From assembly GCF_000768065.1 (NCBI RefSeq), contig NZ_JRKM01000001.1, positions 2,604,001 through 2,668,000 on the forward strand: 64,000 nt of DNA. Reading direction: 5' to 3'. Shown one piece after another: positions 8,270 through 16,632 of this stretch. Position numbers and translations under genes: made by a program. The stretch is from Aquabacterium sp. NJ1. GTDB taxonomy: Bacteria; Pseudomonadota; Gammaproteobacteria; Burkholderiales; Burkholderiaceae_C. The notes beneath the pieces are model-generated. The model was not told the DNA's origin. It made no database searches and saw only the letters and a list, made by a program, of their open reading frames with translations. Positions within the stretch are counted from its first letter, which is position 1. Each line of letters opens with the position of its first letter.

Positions 8270-9343
8270 ATGCGTCCATTCATCCATGTGGCGACCGCCA
8301 CGGCATGGGCTTGCGCCGCCGTGGCCGGTTCGGCTCAAGCCTCGACCATCAACCTGAACCCGTTCTATGTGAACGATCAGGCGATCGATGCGCCGACCAA
8401 GGCCGTGCAACTGATCTATGCGCCCAATACCAACACGCTCATCGAGCGCAACAGCGGCAGCGCCATTGCGACCATCGATGTGGGGTCGGGGCAGGTCACC
8501 AAGACCTTTTCCACGACGAGGTACACGGACATCTCGTTGAGCCCCAGCGGCAACTACGTGTTCGCGTCGGACTACGGCGGTGAAAACATCGGCTATGGCA
8601 CGGCCTCGACGCAGAGCTACGTGACCAGGCTGGACCTGCAGGCCCGCACGGCCGCGACAGAGGCCACGCCCATTGCAGGCAATGTGGAGGCCATCTCCGA
8701 CAGCACTTTTGCCTTGAAGTCATCCGATCAATGGGTGACCTTCACGCTCAATGCGTGGTCGGGTACGCAGCAGTCCACCCAGCTCAATGTTTCGAATGGC
8801 TATTTCAGCGGCTATTACGCGTCGGTTTATTACGGCGACTTTGTCTACGACGCCAGGACGCAGCGCCTGATCCATGGCAACTCGGGCCTGTCGTCGCAAG
8901 AGTTGCAGGCCTTCTCGGTCCAGAACAATAACTTTGTGAGGCAAGAGGGCTCGGGCATGTACGGCTCGGCTTCAGGTTATGGCGGCACCGTGGCGCTGGC
9001 AACCGATGGGCAGACGCTCTACTACGGCAGCCTGCAAGTCGATGCCTTGAACGTGTCGCACAACCTGTTGGTGTTTCCCGAACTGATCTATGCCGCCAAC
9101 AGCAAGTACGCGTTCGGCAACGGCGCCTACTACGATGCCAAGACCGGTGTGCTGTTGGGCAAATTGGGGTTCGATACGACCGTCTATGCCCTGGATCCCA
9201 ATAGCGACAGCTTCTGGGCTTACGACGGGTCGAGCAACCAGTTTCTGCACTTCAGTTCGGCGGTGCCCGAGGCCTCGACCTTCAGCTTGATGGCGCTGGG
9301 GCTGTTTGGCCTGGTGTGGGCGCATCGCCGTCGTCAACAGTGA
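8270..9343 (+). CDS. PEP-CTERM sorted secreted protein, paralogue 2
   Basis: The 357-residue protein has the same plan as its neighbour: a signal peptide, INLNPFYVND at the mature start, conserved blocks such as SLSPSGNYVFASDYGGE and FGNGAYYDAKTGVLLGKLGF, and the C-terminal signal VPEASTFSLMALGLFGLV plus a basic tail. Similarity along the full length shows a tandem duplication. The short gap and the AGGGAGA Shine-Dalgarno suggest co-transcription with paralogue 1. An exosortase gene is not in this window. Confidence 0.85.
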   Translation: MRPFIHVATATAWACAAVAGSAQASTINLNPFYVNDQAIDAPTKAVQLIYAPNTNTLIERNSGSAIATIDVGSGQVTKTFSTTRYTDISLSPSGNYVFASDYGGENIGYGTASTQSYVTRLDLQARTAATEATPIAGNVEAISDSTFALKSSDQWVTFTLNAWSGTQQSTQLNVSNGYFSGYYASVYYGDFVYDARTQRLIHGNSGLSSQELQAFSVQNNNFVRQEGSGMYGSASGYGGTVALATDGQTLYYGSLQVDALNVSHNLLVFPELIYAANSKYAFGNGAYYDAKTGVLLGKLGFDTTVYALDPNSDSFWAYDGSSNQFLHFSSAVPEASTFSLMALGLFGLVWAHRRRQQ

Positions 9344-9363
9344 GATCGAGCGGGCGCTGAATC

Positions 9364-10257
9364 TCACTTGCCCAGCGGCAGCACCGGCTGGGTTTCCGAT
9401 TCAGACACCAGCACCGTCAGCAGGTTGGTCACCAGGGTCACGCGGGCTTCGTCCTTGAAGGGGCCGATGCCCGCGTGCTCGATCTCGTCCAGCGCGTCCT
9501 TGACCATGCCCACGGCGCCCGCGACGATGAGCTTGCGGGCCGCGACCACCGCGGCGGCTTGTTGCTTGCGCAGCATGGCCATGGCGATCTCGGGCGCGTA
9601 GGCCAGGTGCGTGATCTTGGCGGAGTGGATGTCGATGCCGGCCACGGCCACGTGTTCTTCCACCTTGAGCATCAGCTCCTGCGCCACGCCTTCGAGGTCA
9701 CCCCGCAGCGTCTTGGCGCTGTCGCCATCGTCGGTGGAGTGGTCGTACACGCGGCCGGACACCACTTCGCGGATGGCGGATTCGCAGGCCATCTGGATGA
9801 AGGTGGCGTAGTCATTGACCGAGAACACGGCCTTGGCGGTGTCCCGGATGAGCCAGGAGATCACCGCCCCCACTTCAACCGGGTTGCCGTTCTTGTCGTT
9901 GACCTTGATGGTCTCGGTGGTGAAGTTGTTGATGCGCAGGGACACTTCGCGGCGCGAGGCCAGCGGGTTGCACCAGTAGAAGCCATCGTCGGTGATGCTG
10001 CCGGCGTACTTGCCGAAGAAGGTGAGCACCGTGGCCATGTTGGGCGCGATGATCACGAAGCCTTTGGTCACGAGCAGCAGCGCCCCGATCACGAAGAAGC
10101 TGGTCAAGGGCGGGTGACCCTCGTGCAGCCCGTCCAGCACCTGTGAGCCGGTGAAGGCCGCCACGGCCAGCCAGATCAGCAAGGCCAGCCAGCCGTTGAG
10201 TTGAAAGGCAGAAAACTGCTCGAGCGGGTTGCTCTCGCGTGGTGTGGGCTTGGCCAT
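9364..10257 (-). CDS. SPFH/Band 7 domain membrane protein
   Basis: Two hydrophobic helices (about residues 22-40 and 53-75) precede an SPFH domain with the typical block YYWCNPL-like (GFYWCNPLASRR), the RINNFTTETIKVNDKNGNPV strand pair, and the helical heptad region to the C-terminus. Members form oligomeric membrane scaffolds linked to proteases or microdomains. The gene ends near paralogue 2 and lies directly upstream of the aminotransferase C-terminal fragment. It belongs to the chromosomal backbone and is distinct from the SPFH gene inside the island. Confidence 0.85.
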   Translation of the reverse strand: MAKPTPRESNPLEQFSAFQLNGWLALLIWLAVAAFTGSQVLDGLHEGHPPLTSFFVIGALLLVTKGFVIIAPNMATVLTFFGKYAGSITDDGFYWCNPLASRREVSLRINNFTTETIKVNDKNGNPVEVGAVISWLIRDTAKAVFSVNDYATFIQMACESAIREVVSGRVYDHSTDDGDSAKTLRGDLEGVAQELMLKVEEHVAVAGIDIHSAKITHLAYAPEIAMAMLRKQQAAAVVAARKLIVAGAVGMVKDALDEIEHAGIGPFKDEARVTLVTNLLTVLVSESETQPVLPLGK

Positions 10258-10305
10258 GGTGCGGCTCCCTTCAGGGGTGATGCACCATTCTCGCTCGACA
10301 GCGGG

Positions 10306-10758
10306 TCAAAGGCGTGTGACAAAGGCTTTGAGCCGCTGCAGGCCTTCTTCCAGATCCGCCTTGGAGGCCGCGTACGACAACCTCACATGGGTCGTGGCGC
10401 TGCACACGCCGAAGTCATGCCCTGGTGTCAAGGCCACATGGGCTTCTTGCAAGGCCCGCTCGCAAAAGCGCATCGCATCCAGCCCGGTGGTGCTGACGTC
10501 GATGTAGACGTAGAAGGCGCCGTCGGGCGGCACCGGCACGCGCAGGCCGATGTCGGCCAGGCCTTGCAGCACGAGCGCGCGACGCTCGGCAAACTCTTGC
10601 TTGCGGGCTTCACACACGGCGATGGATTCGGGCGTGAAGCAGGCCAGCGCGGCCATCTGTGCCGGGGTAGAGGCGCAGATGTAGTAGTTCTGCGCGAGGC
10701 GCTCCATCACGGGCACCAGGTCTTGCGGCACCACGGCCCAGCCCAGGCGCCAGCCGGT
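10306..10758 (-). pseudogene. C-terminal part of a PLP-dependent aminotransferase, split by the island
   Basis: The chromosomal part reads TGWRLGWAVVPQ to the natural end. This is the segment right after the PLP-Lys region in fold-type I aminotransferases, including the conserved C-terminal Arg in THVRLSYA. The missing N-terminal part lies at 56071-56793. Joining 56071 to 10758 restores the reading YFGM-TGWR with no loss or gain of bases. The frame runs a short way into island DNA, giving a false N-terminus. Confidence 0.92.
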
Positions 10759-10764
10759 GATCGG

Positions 10765-10776
10765 TATTGGCGGGTT
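10765..10776 (+). repeat. Left terminal inverted repeat of the island
   Basis: TATTGGCGGGTT matches the inverted right end at 10 of 12 positions. It sits six bases inside the last aminotransferase base. Confidence 0.7.
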
Positions 10777-10785
10777 GCCTATGTA

Positions 10786-11044
10786 TGGACACATGTTTAC
10801 CTGGGAGCGGCATCGTACGGACAACGTTCATTTGTCCAGGCCACTCCTACCCAAACTGGACAGTTCATCGTGCTTGTGTCCAGTCATCTAAAAGGCGGAT
10901 CTGATCTGCCGCGGACATCGTTGGTGGCACATGGTGGTGCTATTGCGCCTTCACGATCAAAAGTTCTCAACATGTTTCAGCAACAGCGAACCTCTATGTA
11001 GATGCATTAAGACGATGTCAATGAACGCATAACAAGTGGACAGT
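10786..11044. repeat. Subterminal TGGACA repeat cluster
   Basis: TGGACA, CGGACA or the complement TGTCCA occurs at 10786, 10818, 10833 (reverse), 10857, 10877 (reverse) and 11037. The right end has TGTCCA at 56016, placed so that TGGACACAT reads inward from both ends. This gene-free region is where recombinase arm-type sites would be expected. No gene is seen between 10759 and 11064. Confidence 0.45.
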
Positions 11045-11064
11045 TGGGGCGGTGGAGTTGAGCG

Positions 11065-11352
11065 CTACTTAACCCGTTTCTGCATTCGCCGATTGCGTTC
11101 AGCATCCGCATCAAATGCCGCTTCAAGCTTAAGCAGGAACTCAACGGGGGAGACACCCAGGCCTTTAAGCCAAGCGCGAAGTTCCAATAGGTCCAACCGA
11201 CGGACCCCACGCTCAACCTTGCTTATGTCGCTTTGAGGCAAGCCAATTCGTTCCGATAGTTCCACTTGGGTGACTTGTTGGTCCCTGCGTGTCTGTCGCA
11301 ACAAGGTTAGAAAGCGCGCAAATTGTTCTGGAGTGTGGAGAGACTTTTGCAT
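11065..11352 (-). CDS. XRE-family HTH transcriptional regulator
   Basis: The 95-residue protein has a Cro/C1-type helix-turn-helix (RDQQVTQVELSERIGLPQSD then ISKVERG) in its middle and a basic tail (RNRRMQKRVK). The start is taken at MQKSLHTPEQF, where the family resemblance begins. It is the first gene at the island's left end and is divergent from a gene of unknown function 72 bp away. It may control that gene or an antitoxin-type unit; no toxin is recognisable next to it. Confidence 0.8.
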   Translation of the reverse strand: MQKSLHTPEQFARFLTLLRQTRRDQQVTQVELSERIGLPQSDISKVERGVRRLDLLELRAWLKGLGVSPVEFLLKLEAAFDADAERNRRMQKRVK

Positions 11353-11424
11353 AGAGCACCAAAGTGCTCGCAGCATTAATTCGAACTTAGAATATGCGAA
11401 ATTGAACTATTTTTGAGTTGTTGC

Positions 11425-11841
11425 ATGTTCATGACGTACCCCGAGATGGAGCATCCCATACCGCTGTCACTGCTTCCGCCTGGAGCCAAGGTTTGGAGGG
11501 CTGTAGAGCTCTCACTGAGGTTGCCCTGGTTTCTTGCTGTTGTAGAAGACCCTGTGGAAGAGGTGTTTCGAGACCTGCTGCTATCAAGCGAGATGGACGT
11601 GGCTCAGTTGATTGAAGAGAGCCCCGAAGCAATCAAACAACTCGAGGTTGTTTCGCCAGAGTACGCGGACTCCCGATGGAGCATGCGCAGGGTGAAGAGC
11701 ATCTGGAAAATTGTGGAGCCATCAGGCTTCACGCAATGGATCTATGGTCATGACGATGGCACAAAGAGCTATTGCCCGCCGTGCTCGGAAGAGTTCAAGC
11801 AGTCCTTCGGCTCAGCGAAGCACGTGCTTGATCTTGAATAG
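11425..11841 (+). CDS. Protein of unknown function
   Basis: The 138-residue acidic protein contains Trp-rich patches (SRWSMRRVKSIWKIVEP, FTQWIYGHDDG) and a CPPC pair near the C-terminus (YCPPCSEEFK). I do not recognise the family. The ATG chosen is one of two close candidates (11425, 11431), and a TTG lies at 11413. It is divergent from the XRE gene. The real protein-like composition supports a gene, but no function can be given. Confidence 0.5.
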   Translation: MFMTYPEMEHPIPLSLLPPGAKVWRAVELSLRLPWFLAVVEDPVEEVFRDLLLSSEMDVAQLIEESPEAIKQLEVVSPEYADSRWSMRRVKSIWKIVEPSGFTQWIYGHDDGTKSYCPPCSEEFKQSFGSAKHVLDLE

Positions 11842-12502
11842 GTGCATCCCATGGCAGTTGCTGGGCACCGATATAGTCGTGACAACAACAACAGAACAGA
11901 GCGCGCATCCGTAAGCGTTCGGGATGCGTCTCGTGTGGATTGCCGTATTTCAAGCGGTCGAAGTTGCGGCTGCGTGTGGACAGGCGTGAATGTAGATTCA
12001 CGTTAGCAGATCACACTATGAGCATCGTCTGGGAAAAAGCCATACGGCACATTGATCGCGCTGTAAGGCCAACACTGCTACGTCGGATACGGTCGGTGTT
12101 GCTGAAAGCTGAGGTGAAACGAAAGCGCAACAAGCCAAGTGGGAGTCTGCCGGCCAGCTTGGTCTTTTCTAAGCTACGACTTCGGATTCAATCACGATCA
12201 GGACAGAACGTAGATCCGCTCGCAATACAACGGCTTGATATGCAGCAGCGCCGCTATCGGCTCAATGAGTGCAAGCGAGAGCGACAAGCCTCCGCTTCTC
12301 GTCGCCCCAGATCGGCAAGAGCTAAAGCCAAGATTTACCTGTGGCGCACTCGCCAACAATGGCTTGAGAGATCTCCGGATTGGCCAATCCGTTCCGAATG
12401 CACAGTCTGCATTGACTCGTGCATCACTCGACAAAAACGAACGGCCGCATACAAGGCGAGTCAGTATCTCTACGTCTTTGAATTAAACCAAACATGCGAT
12501 AG
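11842..12502. other. Region without a supported gene
   Basis: Open frames exist on both strands (for example 11940-12506 plus, very Arg/Lys-rich, and 12198-12434 minus), but neither has a credible Shine-Dalgarno, domain or natural composition. It may be a decayed gene. Confidence 0.4.
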
Positions 12503-13243
12503 CTAGGGCAATTTCTGAAAGGCAAGCGTAGCCGATACGGTGTCGACAACACAGATGCCTCGGTGAACTCGTTGTAACGGCTTGGTGTTCAAGCCAGGCC
12601 TGAATAAGCCGCTGCCGCCTCCCCCAAAGTGGCCCAAGCTTTCGTCATCGTCCGTGTACTCATTTCCTTTGCCGGAAACAGCACAGACCAACACGTTGGC
12701 ATCGCATCCTGTGGCCCATGTCTGCAGGGGTAACTGCCAATACTCTTCGAAGAAGCGGGCCCCATACGTGCAAACAACGATGGGAACATCTGGACCCGCC
12801 CCAGCCTTAATCGCCTCGTACATCATCCTGGTCCCCGTTGGAGACGGATTGTCAGATGCATCAGCGCAGATAAGCGGCACGCAGCGGCCCCGGCTCCATA
12901 CGAACAGTTTGGTCTGGGTGCCTGGGACATACTCCTCCTCGTGCCAGAGAATCCTCTTGTAATAGTGATCAACGACTTTGCCCTGCTCACATAAGAACAC
13001 GGCGTTCCTGAGCTTGCCATCTACAACTACCGAGCCGCCAGCGATGAAAGGTACATCGGGGCACGATGCACTGATCATCTCCAGTTCGCGTACTGCTAAC
13101 TTGTTTGGCGTCTTCTCATCGAAAGGCAAATATTCGGGGAAGACGACCAGATCAATGTCGGACGCACTCATTAGTACTTTCTGGATCCCCGATAGAGACC
13201 ACAATGGATCGTGTACGTTGAGTTGAACCAGAGCTACTCGCAT
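12503..13243 (-). CDS. Carbon-nitrogen hydrolase (nitrilase superfamily)
   Basis: The 246-residue protein keeps the nitrilase triad: E37 (VVFPEYLPF), K96 (YYKRILW) and C126 (LICADAS). Expected chemistry is hydrolysis of an amide or nitrile, or the reverse amide transfer, through a cysteine acyl-enzyme. It is slightly shorter than typical amidases. It lies 10 bp downstream of a cysteine-peptidase-like gene on the same strand, so the two are probably one operon. The substrate is unknown. The pairing hints at maturation or inactivation of a peptide or small molecule, which is inference. Confidence 0.85.
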   Translation of the reverse strand: MRVALVQLNVHDPLWSLSGIQKVLMSASDIDLVVFPEYLPFDEKTPNKLAVRELEMISASCPDVPFIAGGSVVVDGKLRNAVFLCEQGKVVDHYYKRILWHEEEYVPGTQTKLFVWSRGRCVPLICADASDNPSPTGTRMMYEAIKAGAGPDVPIVVCTYGARFFEEYWQLPLQTWATGCDANVLVCAVSGKGNEYTDDDESLGHFGGGGSGLFRPGLNTKPLQRVHRGICVVDTVSATLAFQKLP

Positions 13244-13253
13244 GGAGAAATTC

Positions 13254-13802
13254 TCACTTCCTAGGGACTACACCGCTCACTAGCGAACGATGCAGGCGGA
13301 ACACCGTTCGTCGATAGACAGCAAGGTCTTCAATCGCAACCTTGTGATTGCTTGGGCGCTTCCACCGAGGTGAGTTGAATTCTCGATAGTCGGCCCCGCA
13401 CTCCAGCAAACGGGCGGAGCACGCGACCCATGCGTGCTTCTCGTCCGCTTCGACGATCGCAAACCAATGCTCCGGATTGCACATCGCCAAGACAGTGTCA
13501 CCGTCCGCAATCTGGGACAGTCTCCGGCGGTCTACGCCCGAAACGATCTCTACGCTCACGTCTCGGCAAATGGCCGAGACAAACGATTCCGCAACGGGAA
13601 GCAGTGTGCTGAAATCATCCTCGAATGCCGCGGTGCCAACATCGAATCGCAGAAAGACCTCTGGCTTGGGCACCTGTTGAATAGCACCGGGCCAGCGGTC
13701 CTTGAGGTTGGCTCCTGTCAAAGCGACAACCGCATTCGCCAAGGTGTAAAGAAAGCAGGCTCCGTCAAGGTCTCCTTGGCTGAACAACTTACGCTGAGTC
13801 AT
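13254..13802 (-). CDS. Papain-like cysteine peptidase-type protein (predicted)
   Basis: The 182-residue protein shows Q9 and C16 in QGDLDGACFLYTLANAV, the oxyanion Gln plus nucleophile Cys arrangement of papain-like folds. It also shows H112 in EHWFAIVEAD, a typical catalytic His strand, with Asp120 close by. No signal peptide is present. It is first in a likely two-gene operon with the nitrilase. The fold call rests on motif spacing only. An inactive or transglutaminase-like relative is possible. Confidence 0.6.
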   Translation of the reverse strand: MTQRKLFSQGDLDGACFLYTLANAVVALTGANLKDRWPGAIQQVPKPEVFLRFDVGTAAFEDDFSTLLPVAESFVSAICRDVSVEIVSGVDRRRLSQIADGDTVLAMCNPEHWFAIVEADEKHAWVACSARLLECGADYREFNSPRWKRPSNHKVAIEDLAVYRRTVFRLHRSLVSGVVPRK

Positions 13803-14148
13803 ATCTCATTGGTTAATTTGGATTTGATGCACCATCACCTGAAGCGCTTCAAGTGCATTTTCCAGTCACTCGTGACCAGCCGGAATCGACCCACAGCAGT
13901 CGGTAGCAGCACCGAATAGGTTGAGCGAAACCTGACATTCGATGCACGCACTTGCAGACAGTTGCTCAAGGAAGCAGGCCGTCATGGAGCGACATTGGAT
14001 TCGAATCCTGGGCATTAGCCGCGTGTAGGGCCGGGTCCTAGAACGACGCATCAGTCAAAAAGCGCCGAAACAGCTTGCGCCACCTTCGCATAGAGCCCCC
14101 GCCCACGCGACCAGAGGTTGAAGCTCCCATTCGTCTTGGGGTACGGCC
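13803..14148. other. Region without a supported gene
   Basis: I see no credible coding frame, hairpin terminator or RNA gene here. The 12-bp palindrome GGATTCGAATCC at 13997-14008 resembles a tRNA T-arm but lacks a tRNA around it. Confidence 0.4.
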
Positions 14149-15204
14149 TTATGAAGCGGGCATTTCGATATTGAAGACTAGTCGGTCAGCTCGGGGCTCG
14201 CCGCTTTCTGCATCAAAGGAGATTTTAAAGATCAGCTGACTTTTTTGATCTGATAAAAGGTGCAGAACAACAGGTTCGAACTTCGAGTGTGTCCATTGAA
14301 GCGGTTTTCCGACTTCATATTGAAGATCGGCAAGTGCACCGCAGAGCAAGTCCGGTACGCGCAAAGCGTCGTCGTACCAGAGGCTACCGCTCTCCTCAGG
14401 AACCGCAAAATCGAGGCGAGACGCACTAGAATCCAGCCCCCCTTGCACGCACAGCACATGATGGAGGGTGTGCGCAAAATGATGAAATAGAGAGCCTGAA
14501 GACTTCCCTGTAAGAAATCCAAGCATTGAGTCTCGATCGGTTGCCCAGACCAGTGACGACCCAGTAAGCTGTCGATGAAAAGAGTATGCTAGGTACGCCA
14601 CGAGGTTCGAGACAATGACAAGATCTCGCACCACTCGCATGTTCGCGCGACGCTCTTTCAAAGCTTCCAGGAGGACTTTAAAGTCTTGTGAAAGGGCAGC
14701 GTAATCTTGTTCGCCGTCGCGCGGTTGCCACCTATCCACCATCTGATGGATCATCCCAAGATCCGACACGAGACCTCCGCGCTCGGACGCTGATAGCCGC
14801 CTGTTGCGCCCGAGGAGTACCGATACGCTAAACGTTGGGTAGCTCTTTATCAAGTCAATAAATTCGGGCCGAACCTGCTTGACTTTCTTGATGTCCTTTG
14901 GGGCGACAGATTTGAATCTCTCAAACAATTTCTGGATGTCTTCTTTAACGGGAATGAACGAAAAACTCGCGACGTCGGAGTTTTTCGTTCGATCGTTGAA
15001 GGCATAGTCAGATAACAGAAGCCAATTTCTCGCTTGCGTGTTGCTCTTCAAGAACTGCTCAAAAATGGATGCGCCGCTTTGAGCAAATGAGGCATCAAAG
15101 TGCCGAAGGAACGGGTGCAGAGCGATACCACCAGTACATTCCGTCCCTGGTTGAAATGTATCCGACTGGAAGTGGAACCCTAGTGTTTGTGTTTGCATAC
15201 GCAA
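14149..15204 (-). CDS. Protein of unknown function, possible RNase H-like (DUF3800-type) fold
   Basis: The 351-residue protein has three acid-containing strands spaced as in DUF3800/RNase H-like proteins: LLLSDYAFND near residue 65, WATDRDSM near 225 and VPDLLCGALADLQ near 290. The hydrophobic FSFIPV and FSVSVLLG strands between them fit the same fold. No signal peptide or membrane segment is seen. It lies upstream on the same strand of nothing else in this group and downstream of the NYN gene, separated by 140 bp. Fold assignment is inference; the function is unknown. Confidence 0.6.
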   Translation of the reverse strand: MRMQTQTLGFHFQSDTFQPGTECTGGIALHPFLRHFDASFAQSGASIFEQFLKSNTQARNWLLLSDYAFNDRTKNSDVASFSFIPVKEDIQKLFERFKSVAPKDIKKVKQVRPEFIDLIKSYPTFSVSVLLGRNRRLSASERGGLVSDLGMIHQMVDRWQPRDGEQDYAALSQDFKVLLEALKERRANMRVVRDLVIVSNLVAYLAYSFHRQLTGSSLVWATDRDSMLGFLTGKSSGSLFHHFAHTLHHVLCVQGGLDSSASRLDFAVPEESGSLWYDDALRVPDLLCGALADLQYEVGKPLQWTHSKFEPVVLHLLSDQKSQLIFKISFDAESGEPRADRLVFNIEMPAS

Positions 15205-15344
15205 TGATCAGCTTTGCGAGCCCCGTTTTCGACGGTTTCACGCAATGAATAGTCGCTAAAACGAAGAGCGCTAAGCAACTAAGCCAGCTACTTAGATGTG
15301 GCAGATCGATACGTCAAAGCGGTCGAGCGAACATAGTGGCTGTA

Positions 15345-16148
15345 TTACTCGCCGCCAGCTGGCCTCCACTCGATGTCGCCGAACTCATACGCGTACACCT
15401 TCTTTGCGAATTCAAGGTTGCCCTGGACGCGGTAGTTGCTGTGATAGACACCGGAAAAAACGACAGCGGAGTTGATGTGGTCAAAGGTAGCGTCTCGCCG
15501 AATCCTGGCAACTAACTGATCGCCTCTAAAGCCGTTTTCTATCAGTCGTCCATGCGGTTGAAACTCACCCATTGATCCACTACGCTGAGGCATTGGACAT
15601 GACTTCTGCGTATCGCCGTCAAGGAAGTGGTGCAGGGAAAAGACGTCCATGCACATTGATGAGTCCGCAGTGTTTTTCAGGTCCTCTGAAACGGAGCCAC
15701 TGCCATACCAAAGGTTGACGTTCATGCCCTCTCTAACGACTGCATCAATGAGCGGTCTGAAATCCTGATCGCCAGCAATGAAGGTCAACTCCTCCATGTT
15801 CTTGCGATGAGTGTGCGTAAGCATGTCCACAGCAATCAAAACGTCTACCTCTTTTTGCCTAGCAATGCCCCCTCTGGCTCGCTTTGATATTCCTTCGTAG
15901 ACATGCCACCGGCTTAGGCCGCGCAGGTAATTGAAGAAGTCATGCTTGGCTTTAAGTCGTGCCCCAAATTCCTCATCTGACTCGTTGTCTTTCTTCGATG
16001 GCAATGCGTCGTAATAGAAGATTTTCTTGTGATGAGCCGAAAGCTGAGGATAGGAAAAACGACCTTTGCCGTCAAACCAAAAGCTGTTGAATTTCTCCCA
16101 AGCTTGTTGAAAGTAGTTGCCATCGATGAAGAGGTAGCTGCCAGACAT
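15345..16148 (-). CDS. NYN/PIN-like domain protein (predicted RNase)
   Basis: The protein starts MSGSYLFIDGNYF. The D in FIDGN, the D pair in KEVDVLIAVDML and the D in GDQDFRPLI form the metal-binding acidic set of NYN (LabA/DUF88) PIN-like nucleases. About 267 residues, with a C-terminal region after the NYN domain of unknown type. The start at 16148 was chosen because homology begins there; an upstream in-frame ATG (16187) adds a Cys/Ser-rich tail that looks spurious. It probably degrades RNA. Its neighbour at 14149 reads the same way and could be a partner. Confidence 0.75.
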   Translation of the reverse strand: MSGSYLFIDGNYFQQAWEKFNSFWFDGKGRFSYPQLSAHHKKIFYYDALPSKKDNESDEEFGARLKAKHDFFNYLRGLSRWHVYEGISKRARGGIARQKEVDVLIAVDMLTHTHRKNMEELTFIAGDQDFRPLIDAVVREGMNVNLWYGSGSVSEDLKNTADSSMCMDVFSLHHFLDGDTQKSCPMPQRSGSMGEFQPHGRLIENGFRGDQLVARIRRDATFDHINSAVVFSGVYHSNYRVQGNLEFAKKVYAYEFGDIEWRPAGGE

Positions 16149-16632
16149 AGTGCTCACTAGATTTCTACTGTGGCAACTATTCTGCACCTACATCAAGGGC
16201 CGGTAGATCTGGTCCTTATCGTTGTACTTGGGGGATCGTCGCCTTACTGTTGGCGGCACATGATTCGGTCTGGGGGTGGGCTTGCCACGAATCTCTTATG
16301 GCCGCGTACATACAATACAAAGCAGATCAGCTACGCAGCAGCGAGCGGTTGGGCAAATACGCAAGGCTTGCAGTGATGGCGCTTGTACTAACGGAAAGCT
16401 GCCACTGGCGACCGGCTGCTCTTGGCAGGGTGCGGGTGCCCCTTCGCCCAACTTCGTCGCCCGAAAGCAGTCTCTTAGGGGGCACGTCCTGACTGGCCGG
16501 TTGTGGGCGGGCAATTCCGAAAGCTGGCGGGCTCGAGTCGGCCAGGAAGCGACACCGAGGCGCGACCGCTTCTCGACCTGGTCAGCGAGGACCGATAATG
16601 AACTCTTGCATCAGTCTGCAAAGAGGGGCCAG
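16149..16632. other. Non-coding region upstream of the nuclease-phosphorylase gene
   Basis: The downstream reading frame is open through part of this stretch but its translation is low-complexity and lacks homology-like features. A divergent promoter pair for the NYN gene and the fusion gene is likely. I see no clear hairpin terminator. Confidence 0.35.

Noticed and set aside
11940-12506. A 188-codon plus-strand frame
   Set aside because: Extremely Arg/Lys-rich, no Shine-Dalgarno, no domain, overlaps the end of the nitrilase gene; more likely non-coding or decayed.
13997-14008. GGATTCGAATCC, similar to a tRNA T-arm
   Set aside because: Neither strand has matching stem partners, anticodon arm or CCA end, so no tRNA is present.
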